Shown here: positions 37,778 through 48,176 of the stretch, piece after piece | Numbering within the stretch: the stretch's first letter is position 1 | How the letters are laid out: each line of letters starts with the position of its first letter | Origin: Thioploca sp. | GTDB taxonomy: Bacteria; Pseudomonadota; Gammaproteobacteria; Beggiatoales; Beggiatoaceae | Reading direction: 5' to 3' | Assembly: GCA_012032555.1 (NCBI GenBank) | Contig: JAAUSR010000013.1 | Span: 1 to 64,000 of the forward strand | DNA: 64,000 nucleotides | Translations under genes and position numbers: made by a program | The notes under the pieces: model-generated | The model's database searches: none | The model's input: only the letters and a program-made list of their open reading frames with translations | What the model was told of the DNA's origin: nothing

Positions 37778-40171
37778 TTAAAATTCTTCCCAACCCTGGT
37801 GATGAAGGGTATTTTTATGAGCAGATTTCAGGCTTGATTTGAGGTGAGGGTGGGATATTTGACTGATGTGAACTGGTGTCAACGGCTTCTTGCGAACTGC
37901 TGGCTGAACTGGAGCACTACTCGCTTTACCTAATTTAAAAAAGGTGACTTGTTGTTTGAGATTTTGCGCTTGGGTACTCATTGATTCACTGGCTGCAGCC
38001 GCTTCTTGAACTAAAGCCGCATTTTGTTGAGTCATTTCATCCATTTGCGTAACAGCTTTGTTAACTTGTTGAATACCAGAAGATTGTTCTTGGCTAGCGG
38101 CAGCAATTTCGGCAATAATATCACTGACTTTTTTAACGGCGGTCACGATTTCTTCTAAAGTTTCTCCGGATTGGTTAGCTAACTTGGTTCCTTCTTCAAC
38201 TTTGGCAACACTATCTTTAATTAAGTCTTTAATTTCTTTAGCAGCACTAGCACTGCGCTGAGCTAAGTTTCGTACTTCTGAAGCAACTACCGCAAAACCG
38301 CGTCCTTGTTCACCAGCACGAGCGGCTTCAACCGCAGCATTCAAGGCTAATAGGTTGGTTTGAAAGGCAATATCATCGATAACTCCAATGATATCGGTAA
38401 TTTTTTGACTACTCTTATTAATTTCCATAATCGCCTGAATAGCGGAATTGACCACGGCACCGCCTTTGAGAGCACGTTCTTTGGCTGTTGTTGCTAATTG
38501 CGTGGCTTGTTTAGCATTATCGGCGTTTTGCTGTACTGTACTGGTCATTTGTTCCATGCTGGCTGCGGTTTCTTCCAAAGAAGCGGCTTGTTGTTCCGTG
38601 CGTTGGCTAAGACTATTATTACCTTGCATAATTTCTCCCGCCGCGAGATTGACTTTATCCGCTGTTTGTTGAATTTCAGTCATAATTTCGATTAACCGTG
38701 ATACGGTTACATTTGCGTCGTTTTTCAGTTGCTCAAAAGCACCAGTATAGTCATTTTGAATCGTTTGGGTTAAGTCACCTTGCGCTAATGCTGCTAATAC
38801 GCGCATGATATCGTCGATCATTTTTTGAGTCACTACGGTGATTTTATTAATACTTTCACTAAAAGTATGGAAAAAGCCGGTTTTATTATCGAGATTAATG
38901 CGTTGTTTAAAATTGCCTTGAGAAGCCACCTGAACGACTTCATTAATTTCCTGTTCAGTTGCGACTTCTAGCGTGCGATTATTGAATTCAACTACTACAC
39001 CCAAACGTTCACCTTGATCGTTAATGACCGGGGTGATAATATGATCAAGAATAACCCCACCCAAGCTAACTCGGGTGCGATGGGCGTCGGTTAGCTTCGC
39101 TAATAATTGCCGTTGATAAGTTGGGTTTTTGTGAAAGAAATTGATATCGGCACCCACTAAATGTTCTGCATCAAAGTTAGGTAATTCAGTGCGAATTTTA
39201 CCTTGTTCTTCTCTAAACAACCGTTGTGCTGCTTCATTAAGATAAATAATGTGATATTCGCTATCGGTAATGAGAATATTAGTAGTAGCTTTATCTAAAG
39301 CACTGTTGATTCGTAGGGCACTATCGGCGATACGTTTGTCTTCCTCCATCCGTTCTTGTAATTGGTTTTGAGTATTGGTCAATTCTTCGATGCGTTCCCG
39401 TAATTGGCTTTGCATCTTATCTAGCGATTGTAATAATTTACCGATTTCGGTGTGATTATTGATTTCGATTTGATTATGCAAATTACCACTACTAATTTGA
39501 TCAGCAATCCCAATAGCCAAATTAATTCTTTGATTAATCAGCTTCGCTATTCCTAACACCAAAGCAATTCCAATTAACATGACCATAACGACCACCGTAA
39601 TGACCCAAATGAATATCACTTGTTTTTGCGCATTGCTATTATCTAAAAATTCACCAGCCTTATTACTCGCAAAATCGGTTAATTTTTTCATAGCCGCATC
39701 TAACTTATCATAATGCTGTGCCCCTTCCCCACTAACGATAGCGGTAACCGCTTGTTCTCGATTTCCCTGTTGGGCTAAACCCATTATTTTATCCCGAATG
39801 GCTTTCCACCGACTGAAAAGATTTTTTAAATCTTCGACATCTTGTTTATCGCCTAAAAACCGTTCATTGATAATGTCAAAGTAACTATAAACTTCTTTTT
39901 CATAAGCATTAATAGCCTGGCTGGATTTCTCTACTGTACCTGGTTCCGGATTGAGGGCAATGTCTCTCATCTGTTCACGAATTCTGAGAATATTAATATT
40001 GGCATCCCGTACTGCTTTGCTCACAGTCAATGGGTGGTTATACATCTTAATAGTGAATTCAGATAAATTTCGCATTTGCCACAAAGCGAAACTACCAATA
40101 ACCATCATAAAAATTATCATGAGTCCAAAACTCAGGTAGAGTAAAGTACTTATCTTCCTATTTTTAAACAT
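37778..40171 (-). CDS. Methyl-accepting chemotaxis protein with C-terminal CheR-docking pentapeptide
   Basis: I place the start at the ATG at 40171, preceded by AAGGAG six bases upstream; an upstream in-frame start at 40255 lacks a ribosome-binding site. The product has about 797 residues: membrane helix 1 ([19 protein letters not shown]), a four-helix-bundle periplasmic sensor, helix 2 ([19 protein letters not shown]), HAMP ([15 protein letters not shown]), a PAS-like segment ([12 protein letters not shown]), two more HAMP-like units ([31 protein letters not shown]), and the signalling hairpin tip [18 protein letters not shown]. The protein ends in GWEEF, matching the xWxxF pentapeptide that tethers CheR and CheB. 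It heads the STAS-cheR-cheD-cheB run. Confidence 0.93.
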   Translation of the reverse strand: MFKNRKISTLLYLSFGLMIIFMMVIGSFALWQMRNLSEFTIKMYNHPLTVSKAVRDANINILRIREQMRDIALNPEPGTVEKSSQAINAYEKEVYSYFDIINERFLGDKQDVEDLKNLFSRWKAIRDKIMGLAQQGNREQAVTAIVSGEGAQHYDKLDAAMKKLTDFASNKAGEFLDNSNAQKQVIFIWVITVVVMVMLIGIALVLGIAKLINQRINLAIGIADQISSGNLHNQIEINNHTEIGKLLQSLDKMQSQLRERIEELTNTQNQLQERMEEDKRIADSALRINSALDKATTNILITDSEYHIIYLNEAAQRLFREEQGKIRTELPNFDAEHLVGADINFFHKNPTYQRQLLAKLTDAHRTRVSLGGVILDHIITPVINDQGERLGVVVEFNNRTLEVATEQEINEVVQVASQGNFKQRINLDNKTGFFHTFSESINKITVVTQKMIDDIMRVLAALAQGDLTQTIQNDYTGAFEQLKNDANVTVSRLIEIMTEIQQTADKVNLAAGEIMQGNNSLSQRTEQQAASLEETAASMEQMTSTVQQNADNAKQATQLATTAKERALKGGAVVNSAIQAIMEINKSSQKITDIIGVIDDIAFQTNLLALNAAVEAARAGEQGRGFAVVASEVRNLAQRSASAAKEIKDLIKDSVAKVEEGTKLANQSGETLEEIVTAVKKVSDIIAEIAAASQEQSSGIQQVNKAVTQMDEMTQQNAALVQEAAAASESMSTQAQNLKQQVTFFKLGKASSAPVQPAVRKKPLTPVHISQISHPHLKSSLKSAHKNTLHHQGWEEF

Positions 40172-40383
40172 GATTGACTCCTTGTGGTGGAATAACGTAA
40201 CTGATTCCTCTGTCTGAATCAGAATTTTCAGGATAGTAAAATTTACAGAATTCAATTGAAGCTAAATTATCCTATTCTGTCAATTTTTTAATTTGGAGAA
40301 TTTTGATTCAGACTATTAATGGGTAATAAATCACCTACACTAATACCCAAAACCCGCGTGAAATAAAGCCTAATTTGCTAAAT

Positions 40384-43049
40384 TCAAGCAATTTCCGTTC
40401 CCTCAAGTTTGAAAAATTTGACTTGTTGTTCCAGGTTAATCGCTTCGGTATACATCGATTCACTAGCTGCGGCAATCTCTTTGACTAAATGAGTATTTTG
40501 TTGGGTTATATCATCGATGTGAGCAATCGCTTGGTTAACATAATGAATACTTTTCGCTTGTTCCTGGTTTGCTGCTGCAATTTCATCCATAATATCATTT
40601 ACTATGATGACTGCCTTAACGATTTCGGTTAATTTTTTCATCGTACTATCAACTAATCGGGAACCTTCTTGGACTTTAGTCACACTACTTTTAACTAACC
40701 GTTCAATTTCTTGCGCAGAAACAGCTGTCCGTTGTGCTAATTGCCGAACTTCAGCAGCGACAACGGCAAAGCCACGTCCCTGTTTACCGGCATGAGCCGC
40801 TTCAATCGCAGCATTCAGCGATAGCAGATTCGTTTGAAAAGCAACTTCATTAATCAGGTTGATAATTTCAACCATTTTTCGGCTACTAGCATTGATTTCG
40901 TTCATCGCCATAACGACTGCACCAACCAGGGTTTCACCTTGTTTAACATATTCTTTCGCTTGACTAGCCAATTGAGTGGCTTGACTAGCATTATTGGCAT
41001 TTTGTTCTACTGTACTCGTCATCTGTTGCATACTAGCCGCAATTTCTTCTAACGCCGCTGCTTGTCCTTCAGTACGTTGTTTCAGATTAATATTATCTTG
41101 AGAAATTTCTTGCGTTGCGGTTCTAACAGCCAGAGCGGTTTGTTTAATAATGTCTATAATTGTAGTTAAGTGAAATACTGTAGCATTGGCATCTTGCTTA
41201 ATCTGCAGGAACATACCAGCATAATGATTCTCAATAGTTTTGGTTAAGTCACCTTGGGCTAAAGCGGTAAAAATGCGTAGCGTATCTTCACTCATCGCTT
41301 GGTTCAGTTGAATAATAGTATTAATACTGGCACTCATGGTTTGAAAAAAACCATTTTTGTTATCTAACTGAATAGATTGGTTAAAATCACCCTGTGAAGC
41401 CGCTTGAATAACTTGATCAATTTCTTGTGCCATTAAAATTTCTTGAGTACGATCATTGATTTCCATAACTAAACCTAAACGTTCCTGGTTAGCATTAATG
41501 ACCGGGGTGATAGCCAGATCAAACGTCAATTCACCTACTTCAAGAGTGGTATGGTAAGTATCGTTGAGTAATTTCAATAATACCTTAAATTGAGGTGTAG
41601 TTTGTTGAAGGAGATCAAATAAGACTTGTTCTAGTTGATCCATCTCAAAGTGTGATAATTGCTGACGAAAGTGACTTTCGGCTGCTGTAAAAAAATTTTT
41701 GCCGATTCATTAAGATAAATTAGTTGTTCATGCGGATTAGTGATCAAAATCGGTGTCGTCGTACGGTCCAATGCGCTATTAAGACGTAATGCTTTTTGAG
41801 TAATCTGCTGTTCTTTTTTAAAGCGTTCCAGTAACTGTTTTTGCATTTGAGCTAAGGCGGTTAATAATTGACCAATTTCATCCTGGGTATCGATTTCAAT
41901 GGGATTATCCAACTGCCCAGTAGCAACATTTTTGGCAATATGAATAATTTGATTAAATTTTCTGCTCATACTGGCTAAGAGGAGATAAATAAATAAGGCC
42001 AGTAAAATAAGCAGGATAAACATACTAACCACTGTCAAAGTAAAATTAGCGTTAGCTTGGTAACGAATTTGACGTGAGCGCGTGGTTAATTGTTCAGCTA
42101 GCTGTTTTTCAATTTGATTAAGCCAATTAATTTTAGCGACTTGTTTTTCAAGCCAGTTTTGAAGTTGAAGGTCGATAAACTGGCTATTATTGTTCAGGTT
42201 AGCGGCGATATGCCGCAGGTATTGGGCGTCTTCAGAGAAAACGGTGGTCGTTGGAAATTCAAACTGGTCTGGTGGTTTTAGAGTTGCTAATAAATCGTTA
42301 ATTATTTGCCAATATAATTGTTGTTGGGCAACTAATTCAATAATTTGGTAAAATTGAATAGCAGTAATCACTTGTTGAGCCATTACCTGGTTCAATTGAC
42401 AATCTTCTAGACTAGCTATTTCTTGAGTAGCTAAAAAAAAAGTATAAATGAGTTTTAGCTTCAAGATATTTTCATTGGTATTCAAAGTCATTATTCGATG
42501 TACCAACTTAATCAGAACACGATTGATTTGAGAATACACTTTAATGACTTGATCATTATTTTGAGTGTTGAAGGTTTCGCGTTGTGCTGCTAAATTATTA
42601 AAAATGGTTTCTACTTGGTCAAATTCGGTTTTAAATGAACGAATTAATTTTTCTTCCTCAAAACCTTTAAAAAAAATATCTAAGGTAAAATGAATCCAAT
42701 CATTGGCATGATTACTATCAAAATTATCTGCTTTAAAATGTTTTAACAAATAATTAAATTCATAAATGGCTTGATCAGTTTCTATCCATTGTTGTTGTAA
42801 TTTATCACGGCGTTGGTTATGACCGGATTGCGATAAATTCAAGCTAAGCCGACGTTCATGTTGAAGTTGATGAATTACATTAATTCCTTGAATGACAAAA
42901 GGCATTATTTCTTCTAGATGATTCATTTCTAACACAATGCTAGCTTTGTCTTTGATGTTAACAAAAGTAAAATAAAATAAAGCCACAATGGGCAATAACA
43001 ACATTAAATAAAGTCGATACTTTATTTTTAATTGATTGAACCATTTCAT
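40384..43049 (-). CDS. Methyl-accepting chemotaxis protein (apparent frameshift)
   Basis: Adding one base to the A7 run at 41689-41695 merges two frames into a receptor of about 888 residues; the rejoined sequence then aligns segment by segment with the neighbouring receptor ([19 protein letters not shown] against its PAS-like part). The N-terminal half has membrane helix 1 ([17 protein letters not shown]), a periplasmic region of the nitrate/nitrite-sensor type size, helix 2 ([19 protein letters not shown]) and HAMP ([18 protein letters not shown]). The C-terminal half has HAMP-like units and the signalling tip [18 protein letters not shown]. It ends in [11 protein letters not shown], with no CheR pentapeptide. 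Without the repair, the C-terminal half would be a soluble receptor fragment. Confidence 0.85.
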
Positions 43050-43349
43050 ATTATCGATTCCTTACTCACTCATTTCTTAAGACACAATAAACCAGCAAAA
43101 TGATTATCAATCTTACGCTATATTGATTAGAGAAGTTAAGCGGGATTTGAAGGTGTTTGTCAGTGGGAGGTACTTTCAATAACTGACCAGATGTACTACA
43201 TTTTGAACAAGATTAACCGATTATCAGAATAGATTAGCGAGAACGGTGGGTGTCCGTCGGCTAAAAAGATCTTTGGATAATCCCAGCGAGATTGAATAAA
43301 CCTGGGTAATCAGTTAGTCCATTTAATCTGGTTCAACCATGCGTAGTGA
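43050..43349 (-). other. 300 bp intergenic region
   Basis: This gap between the methyltransferase gene end and the receptor gene start contains no open frame or strong inverted repeat that I can see. It probably holds the receptor promoter. Confidence 0.4.
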
Positions 43350-44114
43350 TTACCAAGACGGTGTATCTATTAGTTGCGGTGAAGAAAAATAATGCTTACC
43401 CCGATAAGCAATAGCAATACTATCGCCCACTACCTGAAATTTGAGGGAATATAATTTTTCCCACTGGGCAATTATTTTCCTTTCCCCATAGCGATTCGCA
43501 TCATCCAAAATAACTACAAATTCTGGCTTTAATTTATCCCAGATAAAAGGTAAAGCCGGATACCGACTGAATTGCAAGTTTTCATTACAAGCCGGTGGTC
43601 CATCGATAATAATCATATCAAAATCATCAAATGATTTAAGACTCTCTGGATTAAACCATTCAAGCTTACCCCAAGAGATATCACAAGGAAGCAACGGAGC
43701 ATGAATGATTTGGACATTGTTGGGTGCGTCTTCGGTTCTTAATTGTGCTTGAATTAAATGACACCAATTAGCATCATGTTCCACTGAAATTAATCGAGTA
43801 GACAATTGATTTCTTTTTATTAACCGAGCAATCAGAAGCGTGGAAATTCCGGAGCCAAATTCTAAAATAAATTGCCGGTTATTAATAATTATTTCATTTA
43901 AAATCATATTAATAACTAATGGTCTTAAAGCGAAAATGGATATTGGTAAATAAGGATAATTGATTAACAAACTTTGAAGTGAATTTAGGCTATAAATATC
44001 TTCACTTCTAAACAGTGCTCTTTTAATTTTTCTGGCGGCTACTCGAGTGTAGTTAACTAATTTTTTCATTTGCAAAATTTTCTGGTTAAAAATCGTTACA
44101 TCATCTATTTTCAA
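43350..44114 (-). CDS. Class I SAM-dependent methyltransferase-like protein
   Basis: The 254-residue protein has a Rossmann methyltransferase core: motif I in QFILEFGSGISTLLIARL, the acidic residue of the next strand in LISVEHDANWCHL, the DFDMIIIDGPPACNE segment, and EFVVILDDANRYGE. This is the layout of the O-methyltransferase/MTase-24 group acting on small molecules or glycans. The substrate is unknown. The start is uncertain: a TTG at 44114 gives the full frame, an ATG at 44069 removes 15 residues, and neither has a strong ribosome-binding site. It lies 159 bp after the GT-C gene on the same strand. Confidence 0.75.
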   Translation of the reverse strand: MKIDDVTIFNQKILQMKKLVNYTRVAARKIKRALFRSEDIYSLNSLQSLLINYPYLPISIFALRPLVINMILNEIIINNRQFILEFGSGISTLLIARLIKRNQLSTRLISVEHDANWCHLIQAQLRTEDAPNNVQIIHAPLLPCDISWGKLEWFNPESLKSFDDFDMIIIDGPPACNENLQFSRYPALPFIWDKLKPEFVVILDDANRYGERKIIAQWEKLYSLKFQVVGDSIAIAYRGKHYFSSPQLIDTPSW

Positions 44115-44273
44115 CTCAATGCTTACTTACTTTTGAGTCTTAACAAATAACAGGCAAAACTTGCTTTTAGCAAAATAGGATGCGTTGTTGGCATCAGCCG
44201 TAACGCACCGAATTTTTTATTCCCAATTGATTAATCTTAAACCTTCTGTTCCATGAAAACGTAAAAATTATTT

Positions 44274-46076
44274 TTACCATGATCGTCTCATTTGACACGA
44301 AACTTGAGGCCATTTATAAGATTCCAGTTGAAGTTCATTCGTTTTAGCTAAAAGATCCTGGTGTATTGCTATAAAATAATTCGCATTTTCTTTCTGTCTA
44401 CTCCAACAATCACCGGTCGTAATACGTCCGGACTGACGATAAATTAGCTGATATTTTCGCTCCGATTCATCAAGATCATTTAGCCATTCAGCAGTTCCTA
44501 ACCCACAAACAATGTCCGGTTTAGGTACTGAGCAATTTTTTTGAATATCCTTAAAATTATGAAATAAAAACCAGGGACTGATTTGAATACCAAACCGTCC
44601 TCTAAATAAATGACTACCAAATTGGCCTTGGAAATCATTCTCTAAATCACAATGAGTTAGATGATTAGTTGCCAATCCATATAAATCAATAAATTTAACT
44701 TGACCAAAATGTTTCTGGGCAATATAGAAAGGCACCATTCCCATTTCTCCAGAAACAATAGTGAGTGAAGATTTTATTTTGAGTAGACCAGTAATAATTT
44801 TATCAAGCATAATTATAGGCGGTATGAAAGCAAGGTGTTCTCGACTCATCTTTTCTGGCCAATCAAATTGATTTTGGGCTGATTTAAAGTTATTTATCAC
44901 CGGTTCAGAGACCGCTTTGGTCAGTGTTAGGAAGGTCCCACGGGATTGATATTTATTGAAGTTAGCATTATCAATCAAGGCAGCTAGGGACAGCAAAATT
45001 AATATTATCGGCGCAATTTTTAACAGAAATTGATTAACGATATAAAGCCCAGCAATTACCAATAATGGTAAAACCGGGACGAAAAACCGTCCACCCGGCA
45101 TCCAATCATTCCCTTTAGTAACAATAAAAGCCATTTGAGCTAAAAAGAATAATAAAATAATTACCCAAGCTTGCTCACGTGTATCTTGAAGATGATGCCT
45201 TAATATCTGAGTAATGCCTAAAATAACTAAACCGGTTAGAACCGCCAAGGATGGAATCCAATACTGTTGAAGCAGATATTCAATACCAGCGAGTAGGTCA
45301 CTCAGCGGTGAGGCAGCCGACTTGGCATAGACTGGTTGAGGGAAAATTTGCCCAAAAGTTGGATAACGCCAAAATGATAAAATTATAAATAAAATTAAAC
45401 TGATACTCAATAATTGCGTTAATTTTACATAATGTTGAGTGGTATAGATAACCGCCGGTTTATGGCTAAACCGATTATAAACTAATAGGTAACCCGCTAT
45501 TTCTAGGAAAAAAAGTGAGATAACAAAAATGGCTTCTGGGCGCGCTAGGAGATAAGCAAAAATAAGTAAAATGGTGAATAAAAATAGTGAATTGGTCATT
45601 GTTTGGGTAAAAACCTTAACAACTGCATAAACTAATAGTGTCACAAGTAAAGCTACCAAAGTCGTTTCTAATCCAGCAAAAGACCAATAAACAAAATAAG
45701 GAAATACAGCGCAGAAAAATATAACAAACCAAGCGTATTTTAGCTGTAAAGCATTGGCCCAATGCCAAACAACTAATAAGGTTAAGCCGCCTAGAAACGC
45801 TGACAAATAGATTCCGAGGACAGCAAAGGGGATTCCTGAAAGCTGATGTAATGTGGCTAAGATAATGACATGCAGTAAGCTAGAACTCTGTTCAAGGGTA
45901 TCACCATTGTAATTAACGATATGTCCCCCATCACTAAGCATCTTGGCTGACCAATAAGTAATATAAACATCATCCGTACCCGTCGAACCGCTATAAAGCA
46001 ACACCCCATGTAACAATGCTAAACCTAAACATAAAGTCGCTATTAACCCGTTTGAATATTGAGACATAATATACAA
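44274..46076 (-). CDS. Polytopic membrane protein, GT-C glycosyltransferase-like
   Basis: The 600-residue protein has about ten hydrophobic helices in its first 400 residues. The first periplasmic loop reads GSTGTDDVYITYWSAKML, then VNYNGDTLEQSSSLLHVIIL. The Asp-Asp pair and the following pattern match GT-C enzymes of the AftB/mannosyltransferase kind, which use polyprenyl-phosphate sugars outside the inner membrane. The C-terminal 200 residues are soluble and contain FIDLYGLATNHLTHCDLEND and cysteines that could form disulfides. A role in decorating a surface glycan or protein is likely, but donor and acceptor are unknown. The reading starts at an ATG; a second ATG lies three codons in. Confidence 0.72.
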   Translation of the reverse strand: MYIMSQYSNGLIATLCLGLALLHGVLLYSGSTGTDDVYITYWSAKMLSDGGHIVNYNGDTLEQSSSLLHVIILATLHQLSGIPFAVLGIYLSAFLGGLTLLVVWHWANALQLKYAWFVIFFCAVFPYFVYWSFAGLETTLVALLVTLLVYAVVKVFTQTMTNSLFLFTILLIFAYLLARPEAIFVISLFFLEIAGYLLVYNRFSHKPAVIYTTQHYVKLTQLLSISLILFIILSFWRYPTFGQIFPQPVYAKSAASPLSDLLAGIEYLLQQYWIPSLAVLTGLVILGITQILRHHLQDTREQAWVIILLFFLAQMAFIVTKGNDWMPGGRFFVPVLPLLVIAGLYIVNQFLLKIAPIILILLSLAALIDNANFNKYQSRGTFLTLTKAVSEPVINNFKSAQNQFDWPEKMSREHLAFIPPIIMLDKIITGLLKIKSSLTIVSGEMGMVPFYIAQKHFGQVKFIDLYGLATNHLTHCDLENDFQGQFGSHLFRGRFGIQISPWFLFHNFKDIQKNCSVPKPDIVCGLGTAEWLNDLDESERKYQLIYRQSGRITTGDCWSRQKENANYFIAIHQDLLAKTNELQLESYKWPQVSCQMRRSW

Positions 46077-46292
46077 TCCTAATTTAAATTAATTAGATGT
46101 GTGGTGCAATAAAAGCAGATGTGTTCATATCCAATATGACTACATAATCTAAGGCTTTTTATGAATAGATTCAAGCTTGAGGTCAAACTGCCGTTCCCTT
46201 TCTTCCCGCAATAATTCAAGTTGTCGATCAAATTGTTCAAACCAAAATAGGGTAACTAGACATTGCTTAGAGGTGGAGCGGAAGACACACCC

Positions 46293-47776
46293 TTATTTAG
46301 ATATTTTCTTAGCAGCTATTTTCAGGTAGAGAATTTGTATCAGTTGAACAGCCAATATCGACCAACCAACGATATCAACCGTTATATCATTATGTGCTAC
46401 TTTGCCTTCTATCCAGAAAAAAATCCCCATGCAGAAAATACTCCCGATCAAGGCAAGAGGAAATTTATAATAATTAATGATTAAGGTCAGTAAAATTACT
46501 ATTCCACCCAATAGACTGATTTTATAGAGCAGTGATGGTGGTTGAAATTGTCCAAAACGAAATAAAGTATCGATAGCATTAGCAATAACATAAGTGCTAG
46601 CTATCGGTTGATCGTGAAACGGAATAGAATAATTTACTTGATTCTCTTCATAGGTATTACCGATTAACACAATTTGTTGGTTAACCGTAATGTCTTTTTC
46701 TAAGAGAGTTAGTGCACGATAGCTGTCAATTAAGCGAGGTTGAATCGAAGTCAAATGATTAGGGGGAACAAAACGATAAATGATGCGTTCTTTAGCATTT
46801 CCCTTCGTTAAATCAATGAGGTGTACTTTATCACTCACACCAACTTTTGCGGGTAGTGTTATAGTCAGATTAGAGCAAGCAATGGTTCGACATAATTGTG
46901 GAATGGTTGAACCCCGGTGTGGATCACAAGGTAAAGCCTGTGCCCACTCATTTAAGCGTCGTTTTAAATCTCGAATCAGATAAGCGGCTTGACGAGTGCT
47001 GTCTTTACAAGAATATAACTGCGCCATGGCTGCTAATAGCGGTAGTGAGGGAACAGCAGTTAAATGATGGTCTTCGCAAGCTAAAGCGACTAATGGCCAG
47101 CGGCGTTGTACTTGATCATTATCCGGTTCTAAAAAACGGGCACTCCAAAATACATTTTGTTCTTCTTTCAGGTAACCTTCTAAAAACGAATAGGGTTTTT
47201 CCCAGAAAGCCTCAGTTTTAAGGTATCCATCGGAATCTAAAGGCTTACGATAAGTACGATTTAACAAGATGATGGGGGTATCATATTGATTCGGATTAGA
47301 AAATTCTTCATTAAGTTGTTGTAAATAAAGGCCTAATGCAATATCAGAATTCAACTGCTGCGGTGAACAAATAGGTGAATGTTCTGGTTCATGAAAACAA
47401 CCGTCACTTAACCGAGTTAAATCCAGATCAATTACAATGACATTAGCACCACCTTGCTTAGCTTGTTCGATTAAGGAGCGAAGTTGTTCTCGCGGTGCGA
47501 TAATGGGTGAACCCCATTGCCGATAGGTAAGATCATCAATCTCAATGAATGCGAGCGGTTGTATTTTTTGTCCATCCGCTAAACGGGGTTCAATGCCAAT
47601 TTGCCACGACATCCTCCAATCGAGAACAGCATCTTTAATTTCTTGAACCCAAAAATATTTTTTTCTGCATGGGATAGTGCCAACAAGACAATTGTAGCCA
47701 CAATGAAATTAAGTATCAATTGAATAATAAACGCTTTTTTTGATGGAATGGGTTGTTTTAATAAATGGATAATCAT
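46293..47776 (-). CDS. CHASE2-domain membrane protein without output domain (apparent frameshift)
   Basis: One extra base at the T7 run 47658-47664 joins an N-terminal membrane helix (IIQLILNFIVATIVLLALS) to the main frame through KKYFWVQEIKDAVLDWRMSW, which is the normal entry to a CHASE2 sensor. The extracytoplasmic domain has IAFIEIDD-type residues (LAFIEIDDLTYRQWG), GGANVIVIDLDLTRLSDG, and IVLIGNTYEE, all typical of CHASE2. Three hydrophobic helices close the protein (LLGGIVILLTLIINYY and following). CHASE2 usually feeds a kinase, cyclase or PAS output, but here the frame stops right after the last helix. The repaired length is about 494 residues. It may signal through a partner, or the output part has been lost. 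Confidence 0.8.
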
Positions 47777-47866
47777 TTTTAATTACTTATTATAACTACC
47801 TACCCCCATGCCAATTTTTCTTATGTGAAATCATTTAATTATAAAATAAGTCATTTTCTCGTTTTC

Positions 47867-48057
47867 TCGTTCCCACGCTCCGGCGTCACTGCCATTAAGT
47901 TAAGAAAAAATTCTCCCCTCCTTATCAAGGAGGGGTCGGGGTGTAATAAAATTTATCTTATTCAATTAGTTAAATACCACCCCCCAACCCCCTCCTTGGC
48001 AAGGAGGGGGAGAATCAGGCTTAACTTAATGGCAGTGACGCCGGAGCGTGGGAACGA
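47867..48057. repeat. 191-bp palindromic element with perfect 38-bp inverted ends (MITE-like)
   Basis: The arms 47867-47904 and 48020-48057 are perfect 38-base inverted repeats, beginning TCGTTCCCACGCTCCGGCGT on the left. Inside them, a CTCCCCTCCTTATCAAGGAG hairpin and a CCCCCTCCTTGGCAAGGAGG hairpin face each other, so almost the whole element can fold into one long structure. It has no coding capacity. The TGCCATTAAGTTAAG segment of the arm also occurs at 21599-21613. Confidence 0.85.
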
Positions 48058-48100
48058 GGCCAAAGAAATTAAACTAATGGGTGAACGGCCAATTACCCAT

Positions 48101-48163
48101 GTTGACACTTTGCAGTCAACTCACCTCTAGAAACATCTCGGACGCACCCCCTGCACCCCCCCA
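48101..48163 (-). other. Possible IMH-like G-rich tract and hairpin behind the DUF1566 gene
   Basis: On the minus strand, after the stop codon of the DUF1566 gene, there is a G-rich tract (GGGGGGTGCAGGGGGTGCGTC, plus-strand 48143-48163 region) and then a hairpin made of GTTGAC and GTCAAC (48101-48106 with 48115-48120, eight-base loop). Diversity-generating retroelements need a GC-rich initiation site and often a hairpin just past the variable repeat. The position fits, but the sequence has no proven match. Confidence 0.35.
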
Positions 48164-48176
48164 ATTATCAAATGAC

